A DNA stretch of 64,000 nucleotides from Chondrocystis sp. NIES-4102 (GTDB lineage Bacteria > Cyanobacteriota > Cyanobacteriia > Cyanobacteriales > Xenococcaceae), in the NCBI GenBank assembly GCA_002368355.1, contig AP018281.1, positions 2,046,001 through 2,110,000 on the forward strand. The letters run 5' to 3'. Shown here piece after piece: positions 8,554 through 19,449 of the stretch. Within the stretch, counting starts at the first letter, position 1. Each line of letters starts with the position of its first letter. The position numbers were made by a program, and so were the translations under genes. The notes under the pieces were generated by a model. The model was not told where the DNA came from, did not search any database, and saw only the letters and a list, made by a program, of their open reading frames with translations.

Positions 8554-8780
8554 GTTTGAGGTGGAAAAATACTATCCAGTGGAACAGTTTCACCATTAGC
8601 AATTTCTTGTCGTACCATTGCAGCCATTTGATCCCATTGAGCATCAGTTGTCGCTGCAAAACTAGTCTCCCATTTTCGTTCATCTTGCAATTCAGCCAAC
8701 AACCGAGTAGCAATCACGTCTTGTTGTTCAGGTGGAAGCTTGGCAATTTGGGCGATAGCTTGTTGAAGTAATTCAGTCAT
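8550..8780 (-). CDS. Antitoxin of the RelE-like toxin
   Basis: A 76-residue protein directly upstream of the toxin, overlapping it by ATGA. It begins MTELLQQAIAQIAKLPPEQQDVIATRLLAEL, a helical segment found in many small cyanobacterial antitoxins paired with RelE-type toxins, followed by a flexible acidic tail (residues 33-76) of the kind that wraps and blocks the toxin. It would be a labile antidote and probably an autorepressor, but no classical ribbon-helix-helix DNA-binding motif can be confirmed. It follows uvrB on the same strand after 154 nt. Confidence 0.8.
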   Translation of the reverse strand: MTELLQQAIAQIAKLPPEQQDVIATRLLAELQDERKWETSFAATTDAQWDQMAAMVRQEIANGETVPLDSIFPPQT

Positions 8781-8934
8781 GGTTAAATAATGTTTTATTT
8801 ATATTAAATGTATCAGTTGGTTAAGCTTATAGCGTATTTAAATTGCATACTATCCTTTTAGAAAATCAGGTTGAAACCCTTATCTCTCTTCCTGACTCCT
8901 TTCTCAACCAATAACTTAAATGCGCCACAGCTTA

Positions 8935-10935
8935 TTACTTTCTCCCCAATAGTTTCTCTCTTAACTTGAGAATGCGATCGCGATATTTAGCAGCTTCTTC
9001 AAATTCTAAGGCTTTAGCTGCCTCTTGCATTTTGACTTCTAACTGTTTAATTAATTCAGGGATTTTTTCTAAAGGTAATTCAGCCGATTGTTCAGTGATT
9101 TGTTCCAATTGTTCGGAGTTTAAACGGCGAGAGATATCTAAGAATGCCAAGATAGAATTCTCTTCATTTTTAATAATTGGTTTGGGGATAATATTGTGCA
9201 GTTTATTATAAGCAATTTGAATATTACGTCGTCTTTCGGTTTCTTCAATTGCTCGTGCCATACTATTAGTTAAATTATCGGCATATAAAATAGCCTGTCC
9301 TTGGACGTGACGGGCAGCCCTTCCTATAGTTTGAATAATTGAACTTTCAGAACGTAAAAAGCCTTCCTTATCAGCATCAAGAATAGCCACTAAAGATACT
9401 TCAGGTAGATCCAAACCTTCCCGTAAAAGATTAACCCCAATTAAAACATCTACTTCCCCTTTACGTAGTGCTTGTAAAATTTCAATGCGTTCGATTGATT
9501 TAATTTCGGAATGGAGATATTGAACTTTGAGATCTCGTTCGGCAAAAAATTCACTAAGATCCTCTGCCATCTTCTTAGTTAAGGTAGTAATTAAAACCCT
9601 TTCCCCTTTAGCCACTCGTTCATTAATTTCGCCATAAAGATCATCCACTTGCCCATCTGTAGGACGAACTAAAATCTCAGGATCAATTACGCCTGTAGGA
9701 CGAATAATCTGCTGGGCAACATGATCGCCTGATTGTTCTAATTCCCATTGGGCAGGGGTTGCAGAAACAAATACACATTGATTTACTTTTTGCCAAAATT
9801 CATCTGCTTTTAGCGGGCGGTTATCGGCAGCCGAAGGTAATCTAAAACCATGTTCAATTAATACTTTTTTGCGCGCCTGATCGCCATTATACATTCCTCT
9901 TAATTGAGGTACAGTAACGTGAGATTCATCAATAACTAATAACCAATCATCGGGGAAATAATCAATCAAACATTCTGGGGGTTCACCTGGTTGTCTACCT
10001 GCTAAATGTCGAGAATAGTTTTCCACACCGTTACAATAACCGACTTCTTGCAACATTTCTAAGTCATAACGACAACGCTGTTCGAGTCTTTGGGCTTCTA
10101 AGAGTTTATTTTCCGTTTCCAATTCAATTAAACGAGTTTCCAATTCCGCTTTAATATCTTGGCAAGCTTGCTGTAATCTTTCTTCGGGAGTAACAAAGTG
10201 TCGGGCGGGATAAATATTAATTCCATTTAAACTTTGTAGAATTTCCCCTGTTACAGGATCGACATAACGCAATGCTTCAATTTCATCCCCAAAAAATTCA
10301 ATGCGAATAATGCGATCTTCATAAGCAGGAACAATTTCTAAAACATCTCCTTTAACCCGAAACCGCCCCCGTTCAATTTCAATGTCGTTGCGGGCATATT
10401 GTACAGATACCAAATCTCGTAATAATTCCCGTTGATCTACTTCCATTCCCAATTTTAAGGGTACAGCAGCCTTGAGATATTCCGAAGGCATCCCCAAACC
10501 ATAAATACAACTAATTGAAGCCACAACAATCACATCTCGCCTCTCAAAAAGCGATCGCGTTGCTGAGTGACGTAACATATCTATTTCATCGTTAATTGAG
10601 GCTGTTTTTTCAATATAGGTATCACTGACAGGGATATAGGCTTCTGGCTGATAATAATCGTAATAACTGACAAAATATTCCACAGCATTATCTGGGAAAA
10701 ACTGCCGTAACTCGTTGCATAGTTGGGCTGCTAGGGTTTTATTATGTGCCAAAACTAAAGTAGGCTTCTGTACATTGGTAATTAAATTAGCAATTGAAAA
10801 AGTTTTACCTGTGCCTGTTGCACCCAGTAAAGTCTGAAAAGTATTTCCTGCTTGTAATGATTTAGTAAGATCAGCGATCGCGGTGGGTTGATCTCCTTGA
10901 GGTTCAAAGGGTGCTTGGAGATTAAATAGGCTCAT
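8935..10935 (-). CDS. uvrB: Excinuclease ABC subunit UvrB
   Basis: The damage-verifying helicase-like subunit of nucleotide excision repair. The Walker A motif GATGTGKT is at residues 38-45. The beta-hairpin [20 protein letters not shown] is near 92-111. Then come ATPase motifs (VIDESH for the DEAD-like box, SATPAQWE) and helicase motif [11 protein letters not shown]. The C-terminal UVR domain (about 628-662), which contacts UvrC, is intact. The length, 666 residues, is normal. The last ~90 nt are duplicated beyond the toxin module at 5724-5841, so this is either the original gene or one whose tail was rebuilt by the incoming module. Confidence 0.98.
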   Translation of the reverse strand: MSLFNLQAPFEPQGDQPTAIADLTKSLQAGNTFQTLLGATGTGKTFSIANLITNVQKPTLVLAHNKTLAAQLCNELRQFFPDNAVEYFVSYYDYYQPEAYIPVSDTYIEKTASINDEIDMLRHSATRSLFERRDVIVVASISCIYGLGMPSEYLKAAVPLKLGMEVDQRELLRDLVSVQYARNDIEIERGRFRVKGDVLEIVPAYEDRIIRIEFFGDEIEALRYVDPVTGEILQSLNGINIYPARHFVTPEERLQQACQDIKAELETRLIELETENKLLEAQRLEQRCRYDLEMLQEVGYCNGVENYSRHLAGRQPGEPPECLIDYFPDDWLLVIDESHVTVPQLRGMYNGDQARKKVLIEHGFRLPSAADNRPLKADEFWQKVNQCVFVSATPAQWELEQSGDHVAQQIIRPTGVIDPEILVRPTDGQVDDLYGEINERVAKGERVLITTLTKKMAEDLSEFFAERDLKVQYLHSEIKSIERIEILQALRKGEVDVLIGVNLLREGLDLPEVSLVAILDADKEGFLRSESSIIQTIGRAARHVQGQAILYADNLTNSMARAIEETERRRNIQIAYNKLHNIIPKPIIKNEENSILAFLDISRRLNSEQLEQITEQSAELPLEKIPELIKQLEVKMQEAAKALEFEEAAKYRDRILKLREKLLGRK

Positions 10936-11191
10936 TTGAATAGGTATTTTTTATATAGTCTCAATCTTTAAAATAACGCAAATATTACCGATATTTCTCC
11001 TCTTTATTCTCATAGTTTTTATACAATGACCATAACTTCATAGAAATTTTAAATTACCTTCATCAACACTTATTACACATACAATACACAGTCCAAAATA
11101 AATGTGTTGTAATGAGTATTACAAAAGCAAATAAATCTTTAATTTTAACAATTTAAATTAATTTATTACAACTTATTACTTGGAAATATTT

Positions 11192-13747
11192 ATGGCTAAC
11201 ATTCTTATAGATACCAATATTTATCAAACTGGAAAAACCAATTTTTATTCAGTTAATGGTTTTGGAAATAATCAAACTAATACAAGTTATGGGGCAGTTG
11301 GTAGCGTTTTCCTCAATACTGCTCCCTTAGACTATGGGGATGGTATTTCAAGTCCAGCTGGGGCAGATCGTCCAAACCCTAGAGTTATTAGTAACACATT
11401 AGCGCAACAAGATAACAATATTGTCAGTGATCGCGGTCTTACTAATTTAATTTGGGTTTTTGGTCAGTTTCTAGATCATGACATTACTTTTACTCCAGAA
11501 AATAGCGCATCAAGAATTAGTTTTGCAGTCCCAAAAGGCGATCCATATTTAGATCCAAATAATACTGGTACTGTAAATATTTCCTTAAACAATACAGCTT
11601 TTGTAAGTGGTACTGGAACAAGTGTTAGTAATCCTGCCCAAATTGCTAACGGCATCACCGCTTGGATTGATGGTTCAAATATCTATGGTTCAGCCCAAAC
11701 CAATGCTACCAGCTTACGTTCAGGAACAGGTGGACTCTTAAAAACCAGTGCTGGTAATCTATTACCCTTTGCACCTCCAGATCCCAACCGCCCCAATGTA
11801 AATTCCTTTATAGCAGGGGATAATAGAGTTAACGAAAACTCTGCTTTAGTGGCGATGCACACCTTATTTATGAGGGAACATAACCGTTTAGCAGCCGAAC
11901 TAGCGATCGCTCATCCCGAATGGACAGATGAACAATTATATCAACGCGCCCGTCAAATCAATATTGCCCAATATCAGGCGGTAGTTTACCGTGAATACCT
12001 ACCCAGCTTATTAGGAGTGGGCATTATCCCAGAATATCGTGGTTACAATCCCAGTATTAATCCTAATCTAGAAAACAGTTTTAGTTCCGCTTCCTATCGT
12101 GTTGGTCATACCCAGTTAGGTTCAAAAATCCTACGTTTAGATCCTAACGGTAAACAAATACCCGAAGGTAGTTTAACTCTATCTGAAGTCTTTTTCCGTT
12201 CAGCCGATGTTATCCAACAAGCGGGTGCTGATCCTATTTTGCGGGGGATAGCTTCTTCCCTAAGTGAGAAAGTAGATGTCAAAATAATTAATGATATTCG
12301 CAACTTACTATTTAGTTTTAGTGGTACTACTACCGCCCGTGACTTATTCGCTATCAATATTCAACGGGGTAGACTTAACGGCATCAGTGATTATAATACC
12401 GTGCGAGATGCTTTTGGGTTACGTGAAGTTAGCAGTTTTGCTGAGATTACCAGTGATGTAGACTTACAAAATAAATTAGCATCCCTTTATGGCAATGTTA
12501 ATAACATCGATTTATATGTAGCACTTTTAGCAGAAGATCACGCACCAGGATCAGCAGTGGGCAAAACATTCCAAGCCCTAGTAGCAAAACAGTTTCTGGC
12601 TTTAAGAGAAGGCGATCGCTTTTATTATGAAAATATTTTTACCTCTCAAGAAATTGCTGAGATTGAAAAGGCGACTTTCTCAGAAATTATGCGCCGTAAC
12701 ACCAATACAACTATTATTCAAGATACAGCTTTTTCCCTACTCAATCAGGGATCTGGTAATAGTGAAAGAATTAACGGCGGTTTAGGTAACGATAGTATTT
12801 ATGGTGGGTTGGGTAACGATACCCTCATTGGTTTTCAGGGTGATGATCTATTATTTGGAGAAGATGGTAGTGATTTTCTCTTGGGGGTAGATGGTAGAAA
12901 CCTGTTAAACGGTGGTAATGGTAATGATACCTATCAGTTAAATCTTAATGCTTTTGGTAGTGAGATTCGAGATTCTTCAGGTACAGATGCTCTATTTATT
13001 ACCAATAATGATCTTAATTTAGATGCCCTCAATCCCCAAAATCCTAGTTCTTTTGGCACAGTCGCCCTAAGCCTTAATCAACCTGCCCCTAATACCCTTG
13101 GTATAGCTAAACTTGGCAACGATTTAATTATCGATCTCAATCGTGATGGTGTGGCTAATGCTACTAATGATCTTAAAGTTAGCAATTTCTTTGACAATGC
13201 TGGCAGGGAAGGTACAGGTTTTATCGATACTATCAATAATGTTTCTGGGGGGCAGATCCTTAATCATTTTAATCCTAATACAGCAAATCCTGTAGTTCAC
13301 CGCTTCTTCCGCCAGGATATAGGATCACATTTTTACACTACCTCAGAAGTAGAAAAACAATCCATCCAAAACAATTTACCCCAATATAAATACGAGGGAA
13401 CATCTTTTAAAGCTATTGCTGAGGATGATTCTCTTACAGGGGCAAAACCTGTCTATCGCTTCTTTAATAAGAATTCAGGGGCGCATTTATATACTATTTC
13501 TGATGTGGAGAAAAACTATATTCAAGACAATTTAAATAACTATACTTTTGAAAATGTTGCTTACTATGCCTACGATACCCCCCAAGCAAATACCATTGAG
13601 TTATATCGCTTCTATCAACCTCAAGGAGATTTCCACTTCTTTACACCTTCGGTAATTGAAAGAGATTATGTAATGTCCAATCTACCTAATTATCAATTAG
13701 AAAGTAATGGTGGAGTCGCTTTTTATATTCAAGCAATTGATGTGTAA
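11192..13747 (+). CDS. Animal-type haem peroxidase with RTX repeats and DUF5648-like repeats
   Basis: A mosaic protein of 851 residues from ATG 11192 (a TTG four codons earlier is possible). The haem peroxidase domain (about 30-500) shows the distal-His motif VFGQFLDHDITFTPE, the HNRLAAELA... YREYLPSLLG helix and the proximal-His region YRVGHTQLGS. RTX calcium-binding nonapeptides follow (GGLGNDSIYGGLGNDTLIG, NGGNGNDTY, about 535-590). The C-terminus holds three ~45-residue repeats of the form YRFF... SGAHLYTISDVEKNYI, resembling DUF5648. There is no signal peptide; RTX proteins leave by type I secretion. Related cyanobacterial peroxidase-RTX proteins are cell-surface or extracellular. Likely extracellular oxidation or iodide/bromide peroxidase chemistry; the substrate is unknown. 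Confidence 0.87.
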   Translation: MANILIDTNIYQTGKTNFYSVNGFGNNQTNTSYGAVGSVFLNTAPLDYGDGISSPAGADRPNPRVISNTLAQQDNNIVSDRGLTNLIWVFGQFLDHDITFTPENSASRISFAVPKGDPYLDPNNTGTVNISLNNTAFVSGTGTSVSNPAQIANGITAWIDGSNIYGSAQTNATSLRSGTGGLLKTSAGNLLPFAPPDPNRPNVNSFIAGDNRVNENSALVAMHTLFMREHNRLAAELAIAHPEWTDEQLYQRARQINIAQYQAVVYREYLPSLLGVGIIPEYRGYNPSINPNLENSFSSASYRVGHTQLGSKILRLDPNGKQIPEGSLTLSEVFFRSADVIQQAGADPILRGIASSLSEKVDVKIINDIRNLLFSFSGTTTARDLFAINIQRGRLNGISDYNTVRDAFGLREVSSFAEITSDVDLQNKLASLYGNVNNIDLYVALLAEDHAPGSAVGKTFQALVAKQFLALREGDRFYYENIFTSQEIAEIEKATFSEIMRRNTNTTIIQDTAFSLLNQGSGNSERINGGLGNDSIYGGLGNDTLIGFQGDDLLFGEDGSDFLLGVDGRNLLNGGNGNDTYQLNLNAFGSEIRDSSGTDALFITNNDLNLDALNPQNPSSFGTVALSLNQPAPNTLGIAKLGNDLIIDLNRDGVANATNDLKVSNFFDNAGREGTGFIDTINNVSGGQILNHFNPNTANPVVHRFFRQDIGSHFYTTSEVEKQSIQNNLPQYKYEGTSFKAIAEDDSLTGAKPVYRFFNKNSGAHLYTISDVEKNYIQDNLNNYTFENVAYYAYDTPQANTIELYRFYQPQGDFHFFTPSVIERDYVMSNLPNYQLESNGGVAFYIQAIDV

Positions 13748-13767
13748 TCACTAGTATAAATAACAGG

Positions 13768-13826
13768 GCGATCGCCCGATGTTCAGTAGCGATTACCCTA
13801 CGGGTACGCTTCGCGATCGCTTTACT
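13768..13826. repeat. Palindromic HIP1-linked intergenic repeat
   Basis: Downstream of the peroxidase gene: GGGCGATCGCCC (palindrome) is followed by TACCCTACGGGTACGC and TTCGCGATCGC. Two HIP1-type octamers and the ACCC/GGGT inverted arms recall cyanobacterial small dispersed repeats. It could fold into hairpins at the mRNA 3' end, but there is no T run. Confidence 0.5.
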
Positions 13827-13929
13827 TATTTATGGCTATTACCGATAATTATCCTCAATATTAAACATCTTGAATTTTATCAGAGGCAAATAGTTGTACA
13901 ATTGACGGTTGTACTTTTCTACACAGACT

Positions 13930-15225
13930 GTGATTGAACGCTATACTCTGCCCGAAATGGGCGAAATTTGGACTGATAACTATAAACTAAAAACCTGGCT
14001 ACAGGTAGAAATAGCAGTCTGCGAAGCACAAGCAGAATTAGGTTATATTCCTGTATCTGCCGTTGAAGAGATTAAAGCTAAAGCTAATTTCGATCCACAA
14101 CGGGTATTAGAAATAGAAGCAGAAGTTCGCCATGATGTTATTGCCTTCCTAACTAACGTTAATGAATATGTGGGGGATGCAGGACGATATATACATTTAG
14201 GGTTAACTAGTTCCGATGTACTAGATACTGGTCTTGCCTTACAGCTAGTAGAAAGTCTCAACTTAATTTTAGAACGCCTAGAAGAGCTTATACAGGCAAT
14301 TCGCTATCAAGCACAACAACATCGTGATACAGTCATGGTGGGACGTTCACATGGTATTCATGCAGAACCAATCACCTTTGGATTTAAATTAGCTGGTTGG
14401 TTAGCAGAAGTTCTTCGTAACCGCGATCGCCTGGTAAGATTAAGCAAGGATATTGCTGTGGGTAAGATATCGGGGGCTGTAGGAACATATGCCAATGTAG
14501 ATCCACAAGTAGAAGCGATCGCCTGTCAAAAATTAGGTTTAGAACCAGATACCGCCTCAACTCAAGTAATATCGCGCGATCGTCATGCAGAATATGTCCA
14601 GCAACTGGCTCTTTTAGCAGCTTCAATGGAACGTTTTGCCGTCGAAATTCGTAATTTGCAACGCACAGATGTTTTAGAAGTAGAAGAATTCTTCTCGAAA
14701 AAACAAAAAGGTTCTTCAGCTATGCCTCATAAACGTAATCCTATTCGTTCTGAAAGATTAACGGGAATGGCGCGTGTAATTAGGGGTAATGCGGTAGCTG
14801 CCTTAGAAAACGTAGCTTTGTGGCATGAAAGAGATATTTCTCATAGTTCCGTTGAAAGAGTGATTCTACCAGATAGTTGCATTTTGACGCACTTTATGTT
14901 GAAAGAAACCACTAGTTTAGTCAAAAATCTGCTAGTTTACCCTGAAAACATGAAACGCAATATGAATATGTATGGCGGGGTAATTTTTAGTCAAAGAGTT
15001 TTACTAACCCTAGTAGAAAAAGGCATGAATCGGGAAGAAGCCTATCGTGTGGTGCAAGGATGCGCTCATACTGCATGGAATCAAGATAATGGAGATTTTC
15101 GTCAATTAATTACCCAAGATGAAACAGTAAATCAAACCTTATCGAGTGAGGAAATAGCTGCTTGTTTCGATCCTAATCATCATTTAAAACATCTAGACGA
15201 AATCTATCAACGTTTAGGAATTTAA
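13930..15225 (+). CDS. purB: Adenylosuccinate lyase
   Basis: Catalyses two steps of purine synthesis: fumarate release from SAICAR and from adenylosuccinate. The fumarase/aspartase superfamily signature [18 protein letters not shown] is at about residues 255-272 and the catalytic-His region [16 protein letters not shown] at about 136-151; [15 protein letters not shown] is also conserved. I place the start at GTG 13930 because the family begins (M)[13 protein letters not shown]; a TTG seven codons earlier would add only MYFSTQT. That gives 431 residues, the usual size. Single gene with no clear operon. Confidence 0.96.
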   Translation: MIERYTLPEMGEIWTDNYKLKTWLQVEIAVCEAQAELGYIPVSAVEEIKAKANFDPQRVLEIEAEVRHDVIAFLTNVNEYVGDAGRYIHLGLTSSDVLDTGLALQLVESLNLILERLEELIQAIRYQAQQHRDTVMVGRSHGIHAEPITFGFKLAGWLAEVLRNRDRLVRLSKDIAVGKISGAVGTYANVDPQVEAIACQKLGLEPDTASTQVISRDRHAEYVQQLALLAASMERFAVEIRNLQRTDVLEVEEFFSKKQKGSSAMPHKRNPIRSERLTGMARVIRGNAVAALENVALWHERDISHSSVERVILPDSCILTHFMLKETTSLVKNLLVYPENMKRNMNMYGGVIFSQRVLLTLVEKGMNREEAYRVVQGCAHTAWNQDNGDFRQLITQDETVNQTLSSEEIAACFDPNHHLKHLDEIYQRLGI

Positions 15226-15297
15226 TACTTAAGTAGGGTCACAGAGGGCGAAGTAAGTTGTCTAAGCTATCTTAGGTAAAACTTTTATCTAATAACT

Positions 15298-16224
15298 ATG
15301 GGCAAAATTACACTAACATTAGCTATTTTAAGTTCTATCCTAGCTTATAGTCCAAAATGTCTAGCCGATGATTTCCAAGATCTAATTTCAGGTAAAAAAG
15401 CACCTCTAACTAAGCAGTTAAAAGACTTAAATGAGTCTTGGCGACAAATAGCAATTAGTGGTCAATATGAAATGGCAGACTTAATGAAGTCTTGGACTAG
15501 TATTTTTGGCATCAATAGCTATAACAACATCTACTATACCCAGGGTAAAACAGTAATCGTTAATGATGAAAGTTATGTAGTTGCTTATCGCTTGCCAATT
15601 TCAGACCAAACCCTAACTATGCAATCCTTCATGGAAAATATCATGGGTTCGATGGGAGGTTTAACAGGTTCAGATTGCGATGAGATTGGCTCGGTAGATA
15701 AAATTACCCCCCAAACAAACATTCAACTATCCTTGCTTAATTTAAAAACCATTGGTAGCTTGAATGATATACGCCCTTTCAATTTAGAAAGCGAATTAGC
15801 AGCAGCCGAAAAGGCACAACAACAGTCGAAAGCAGCCTGTGAGCGCATAAAAACAGAAACAATTAACTCTGAGGTGGAATCTGATCTTAGAGAATTAGGA
15901 ATTGCTCTACAAAGCTATGCAGACCAACATCAAGGCAAATTACCAAACATGAATAACTCTGAGACAGTGAAGGAGGCGTTAGGAGATTTAGTTTATGATC
16001 CTGCCTTTTTTGTGCATCCAGAAACCTTAGAACCCTACTTACCCAACCCTGCGTTATCCAATAAAACTTTAGCAGATATCAATGATCCAACTGAAACCGT
16101 GACTTTCTACGAATCCCAACCAGCAGCAGATGGAACTATAGGAGTAGTTTTTGCTGATGGTTATTATCAGAGATTAAGCCCTGAAGATTGGGAAACAATT
16201 AAACAAAGTTCTAAATTACCATAA
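15298..16224 (+). CDS. Exported protein of unknown function
   Basis: A 308-residue protein with a signal peptide (MGKITLTLAILSSILAYSPKCLA, cleavage after CLA-DD near residue 23). The mature part has no domain I recognise. Its C-terminal half (about 195-305) resembles the end of pilin-like or DUF1559-type proteins: SDLRELGIALQSYADQHQGKLPN, later VVFADGYYQRLSPEDWETIK, similar to the FADGHV block that ends such proteins, but no prepilin cleavage site is present. Probably periplasmic. It is 72 nt after purB, and converges with dxr. Confidence 0.6.
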   Translation: MGKITLTLAILSSILAYSPKCLADDFQDLISGKKAPLTKQLKDLNESWRQIAISGQYEMADLMKSWTSIFGINSYNNIYYTQGKTVIVNDESYVVAYRLPISDQTLTMQSFMENIMGSMGGLTGSDCDEIGSVDKITPQTNIQLSLLNLKTIGSLNDIRPFNLESELAAAEKAQQQSKAACERIKTETINSEVESDLRELGIALQSYADQHQGKLPNMNNSETVKEALGDLVYDPAFFVHPETLEPYLPNPALSNKTLADINDPTETVTFYESQPAADGTIGVVFADGYYQRLSPEDWETIKQSSKLP

Positions 16225-16234
16225 TTGCAATCAC

Positions 16235-17425
16235 TTAAAAAGCAATTAAAGAATCCTTAGCCGTGCTTGCTTGAGCATCAATAATAGCTTGTCTTGCCCA
16301 TTGATCAGCAGCCAAAATAGCTTCTAAAGAAGGATTAGCAGTATTTTGACTAGTAAAGCGATCGCATACTTGTTCAATTAAACTAGGTATATCTAAAAAG
16401 CCTATCTTTTCTTGCAAGAATAAAGCCACCGCCTGTTCATTAGCAGCATTTAAGACGGCTGGCATTAATCCTCCTGCACGTCCTGCTGCGTAGGCAAGCT
16501 GCATACAAGGATACTTTTGATGATCAGGTTCACGGAAAGTTAAATCTCCTGCTTTAACTAGATCTAATTGTTCCCAATTTGTATAAATTCTCTCAGGATA
16601 GGAAAGGGCATAAAGTAAAGGTAGACGCATATCAGGCCACCCTAACTGAGCTAAAACAGAGGTGTCTTGTACTTCGATTAGGGAATGAATAATACTTTGA
16701 GGATGAATAACAATATCAATATGGTCATAATCTAAATTAAATAGATAGTGTGCCTCAATTACTTCTAATCCTTTATTCATTAGAGTGGCAGAATCTATGG
16801 TAATTTTTTGTCCCATAGACCAATTAGGATGATTTAAAGCATCTTTAACCGTTACTGAGGCTAATTTCTCCACAGGTAAATCGCGAAATGAACCCCCAGA
16901 AGCAGTTAAGATAATTCGTCTCAACCCACCATCAGGCACACCCTGAAGACATTGAAATATGGCAGAATGTTCAGAATCGGCAGGTAAAAGTTTAACCTGA
17001 TGTTTTTCAACTAAAGGCAAAACTACAGGCGCACCAGCAATTAAAGTTTCCTTATTAGCTAAAGCAATATCCTTACCCGCTTCAATGGCTGCAATAGTTG
17101 GCAATAAACCTGCACAACCAACAATCCCCGTTACAACACTTTTAGCATCTCCATAAGCAGCTACTGCACAGATACCTTCTTGACCGACTAAAATTTCTGG
17201 TTTATGAGGAAAAGAGGAAATTGCTTGTTGTAACTCTTCGAGTTTGCTTTCATCCCCCAAAGCTACTATTTCAGGCTGAAATTCCTGTATTTGTGACGCT
17301 AGGAGTGTAACATTGCTACCTGCTGCCAATCCCACCACGCGAAACTTATCAGGATGATCTGTGACGATATCAAGGGTTTGCGTTCCAATAGAACCAGTAG
17401 AACCTAAAATAGTAATTGCTTTCAT
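16235..17425 (-). CDS. dxr: 1-deoxy-D-xylulose 5-phosphate reductoisomerase
   Basis: The second enzyme of the MEP isoprenoid pathway, using NADPH and Mn2+/Mg2+, needed for carotenoids, phytol and quinones. Visible motifs are the NADPH-binding [14 protein letters not shown] (8-21), [17 protein letters not shown] (about 121-137), the metal-binding [13 protein letters not shown] (about 148-160), SGGSFRDLP, and [24 protein letters not shown]. The length, 396 residues, is normal. It makes the same isoprenoid stream that ChlP finishes. The start is ATG at 17425. Confidence 0.98.
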   Translation of the reverse strand: MKAITILGSTGSIGTQTLDIVTDHPDKFRVVGLAAGSNVTLLASQIQEFQPEIVALGDESKLEELQQAISSFPHKPEILVGQEGICAVAAYGDAKSVVTGIVGCAGLLPTIAAIEAGKDIALANKETLIAGAPVVLPLVEKHQVKLLPADSEHSAIFQCLQGVPDGGLRRIILTASGGSFRDLPVEKLASVTVKDALNHPNWSMGQKITIDSATLMNKGLEVIEAHYLFNLDYDHIDIVIHPQSIIHSLIEVQDTSVLAQLGWPDMRLPLLYALSYPERIYTNWEQLDLVKAGDLTFREPDHQKYPCMQLAYAAGRAGGLMPAVLNAANEQAVALFLQEKIGFLDIPSLIEQVCDRFTSQNTANPSLEAILAADQWARQAIIDAQASTAKDSLIAF

Positions 17426-17694
17426 GATGTTTTTTTATATAGCGATCGATATTTATCACTATAGGTTCTTAGGTGGTTTCTAGTTAAGATTTTTTTGATT
17501 TTTCTCAAAATACTAGAAGCTGTAAACCAGGAGCTTTATAAGTTTAAGACCTACAATAAACTTTTTTCTTTTTCTCCAATCAACTATTAAAGCTTGCGAT
17601 TAAATAAATTTGTAGGCTACAACCAATGATTAATTAAAAAAATATAATTGGCAAACATAGCCTAAAAGTAGAATACATACTACTAATTAAATAC

Positions 17695-18843
17695 ATGAAA
17701 GTTATCGGTTTAATAAGTGGGACTGCTGTAGATGGGATTGATGCTGTGGTGATTGATGTAAATGGGCAAGAAGATCTGCAAGTAGACCTATTAGCAGGAG
17801 AAACCTTTGCATATCCTCAAACAATTAGGGAGAAAATATTAGCAGTGTGTGGGGGGGAAGCTCTATCTTTAGCAGAGTTAGCAGCCTTAGATGATGCGAT
17901 CGCCACTGAATTTGCCAATTCTGCACGCCAAATTTCTCAGCAATATCCTACAGTAAAATTAATTGGTTCTCATGGTCAAACTGTATATCATCGACCACCC
18001 CTAACCACTGCAACGGATAAAAAGTTAGGTTATAGTCTCCAAATTGGCAGAGGAGAATTAATCGCTCACTTAACAGGTATTAAAACCGTTAGCAATTTTA
18101 GATCAGCAGATATTGCTTTAGGAGGAGAAGGCGCGCCCTTAGTATCTAAAATAGATGCTTGTTTATTAGCTCATCCCCAAAAAACTAGAGCGGTTCAAAA
18201 TATAGGAGGTATTGGCAATGTTACCTATTTACCGCCCAATCAATTACCCAATTGGCAACAACAAGTATGTGGGTGGGATACAGGGCCTGGAAATGCACTA
18301 ATAGATTTAGCTGTAGCTCGCCTTAGCAATGGTAGCCAAACCTATGACCTGGATGGGCAATGGGCAGCACAAGGAAGCCCTGACCAGCAATTAGTAGCTA
18401 AATGGTTAGAAGCAGATTTTTTTCGACAATCTCCCCCAAAATCCACTGGCAGAGAACTATTTGGACAAGATTACCTAGAACAATGTTGGCAGGATTTCGA
18501 CCAAGCCCAACTTAATAGTAGCGATCGCTTGGCGACAATTACTGAACTTACCGTAGCTTCTATTGTCGATAGTTATCGACGGTTTTTACCAACTATGCCA
18601 GATCAGGTTTTACTTTGCGGTGGTGGCAGTCGCAATTTATACCTCAGACAACGTCTACAAGCTGAATTAACATCGGCACAGATCACTACAACTGATGAAA
18701 TGGGAATTGATGGCAATTTCAAAGAAGCGATCGCTTTTGCTGTTTTGGCATATTGGCGACTTAATCTAATTCCTGGTAATTTACCTCAAGTAACCGCAGC
18801 TAAACTACCAACTTTATTAGGAGATGTTCATTGTCCCTACTAA
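17695..18843 (+). CDS. anmK: Anhydro-N-acetylmuramic acid kinase
   Basis: Phosphorylates and opens 1,6-anhydro-MurNAc from peptidoglycan turnover, giving MurNAc-6-phosphate. It has the ASKHA-type phosphate loop [21 protein letters not shown] at the N-terminus (family: GLMSGTSxDGID; here SGTAVDGID), then [11 protein letters not shown], the [12 protein letters not shown] block (about 168-179), [12 protein letters not shown] and LLCGGGSRN. The length, 382 residues, is normal. Start ATG at 17695. Confidence 0.95.
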   Translation: MKVIGLISGTAVDGIDAVVIDVNGQEDLQVDLLAGETFAYPQTIREKILAVCGGEALSLAELAALDDAIATEFANSARQISQQYPTVKLIGSHGQTVYHRPPLTTATDKKLGYSLQIGRGELIAHLTGIKTVSNFRSADIALGGEGAPLVSKIDACLLAHPQKTRAVQNIGGIGNVTYLPPNQLPNWQQQVCGWDTGPGNALIDLAVARLSNGSQTYDLDGQWAAQGSPDQQLVAKWLEADFFRQSPPKSTGRELFGQDYLEQCWQDFDQAQLNSSDRLATITELTVASIVDSYRRFLPTMPDQVLLCGGGSRNLYLRQRLQAELTSAQITTTDEMGIDGNFKEAIAFAVLAYWRLNLIPGNLPQVTAAKLPTLLGDVHCPY

Positions 18844-18944
18844 TTAATTTATTACCCTTGAAGATGATCACACAAGTAAGTGACGCTTTATGTGCAAAAT
18901 CTTTACAAGGAATATAACTATTAAAAATTTTGGGGTGTAAATTG

Positions 18945-19382
18945 GTGCAACATAGTTTCTTATTGGAATCAGGCTATTGGAATGTAAATGGTCACTGGTT
19001 TAAAAATAATTCACTAGCAATTCCCTTTAAAGGAACTATCCATATTGCCTGGAAACGAGACAATTGGTTCAAAATTTCTACCTCCCTAACCTGCGAGGAT
19101 GAAACGACTACTCAAATTGTTTCCCAATACCGAGGTAATCTAAACTACGAAGAAAAATCTTATACCTATGTTGCACAACACAGTCTTTTAGGGAATATTG
19201 AAGGAGAAGGAAGATTAAAATTACAATCTATTATTCAGTATTACTGGTTTATTGGCACACCTAGCAAACAGAAAGGTTTAGATGTTTTTTATTGTGTTGA
19301 TCAAGATACATATTATCTGATCAGCAGCATTCTCGACGGTCATAATCTAAAAAATATAATAGAAGCTACTCTCAAACGCTGA
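18945..19382 (+). CDS. Conserved hypothetical protein
   Basis: About 145 residues with no named domain. It starts VQHSFLLESGYWNVNGHWFKNNSLAIPFKGTIHIAWKRDNWFKI and is rich in beta-type alternation (KISTSLTC, SYTYVAQHSLLGNIEGEGRLKLQSIIQYYW), suggesting a lipocalin- or barrel-like soluble fold. The start is uncertain: GTG 18945 fits better than TTG 18942 or 18930. It sits 67 nt before a Ser/Thr kinase on the same strand. Confidence 0.55.
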   Translation: MQHSFLLESGYWNVNGHWFKNNSLAIPFKGTIHIAWKRDNWFKISTSLTCEDETTTQIVSQYRGNLNYEEKSYTYVAQHSLLGNIEGEGRLKLQSIIQYYWFIGTPSKQKGLDVFYCVDQDTYYLISSILDGHNLKNIIEATLKR

Positions 19383-19449
19383 CGGATATTAAATAGCTAA
19401 ACTCACTGCAAATGAATCAAACTGATTTAACCACCAGTATATATACAGT

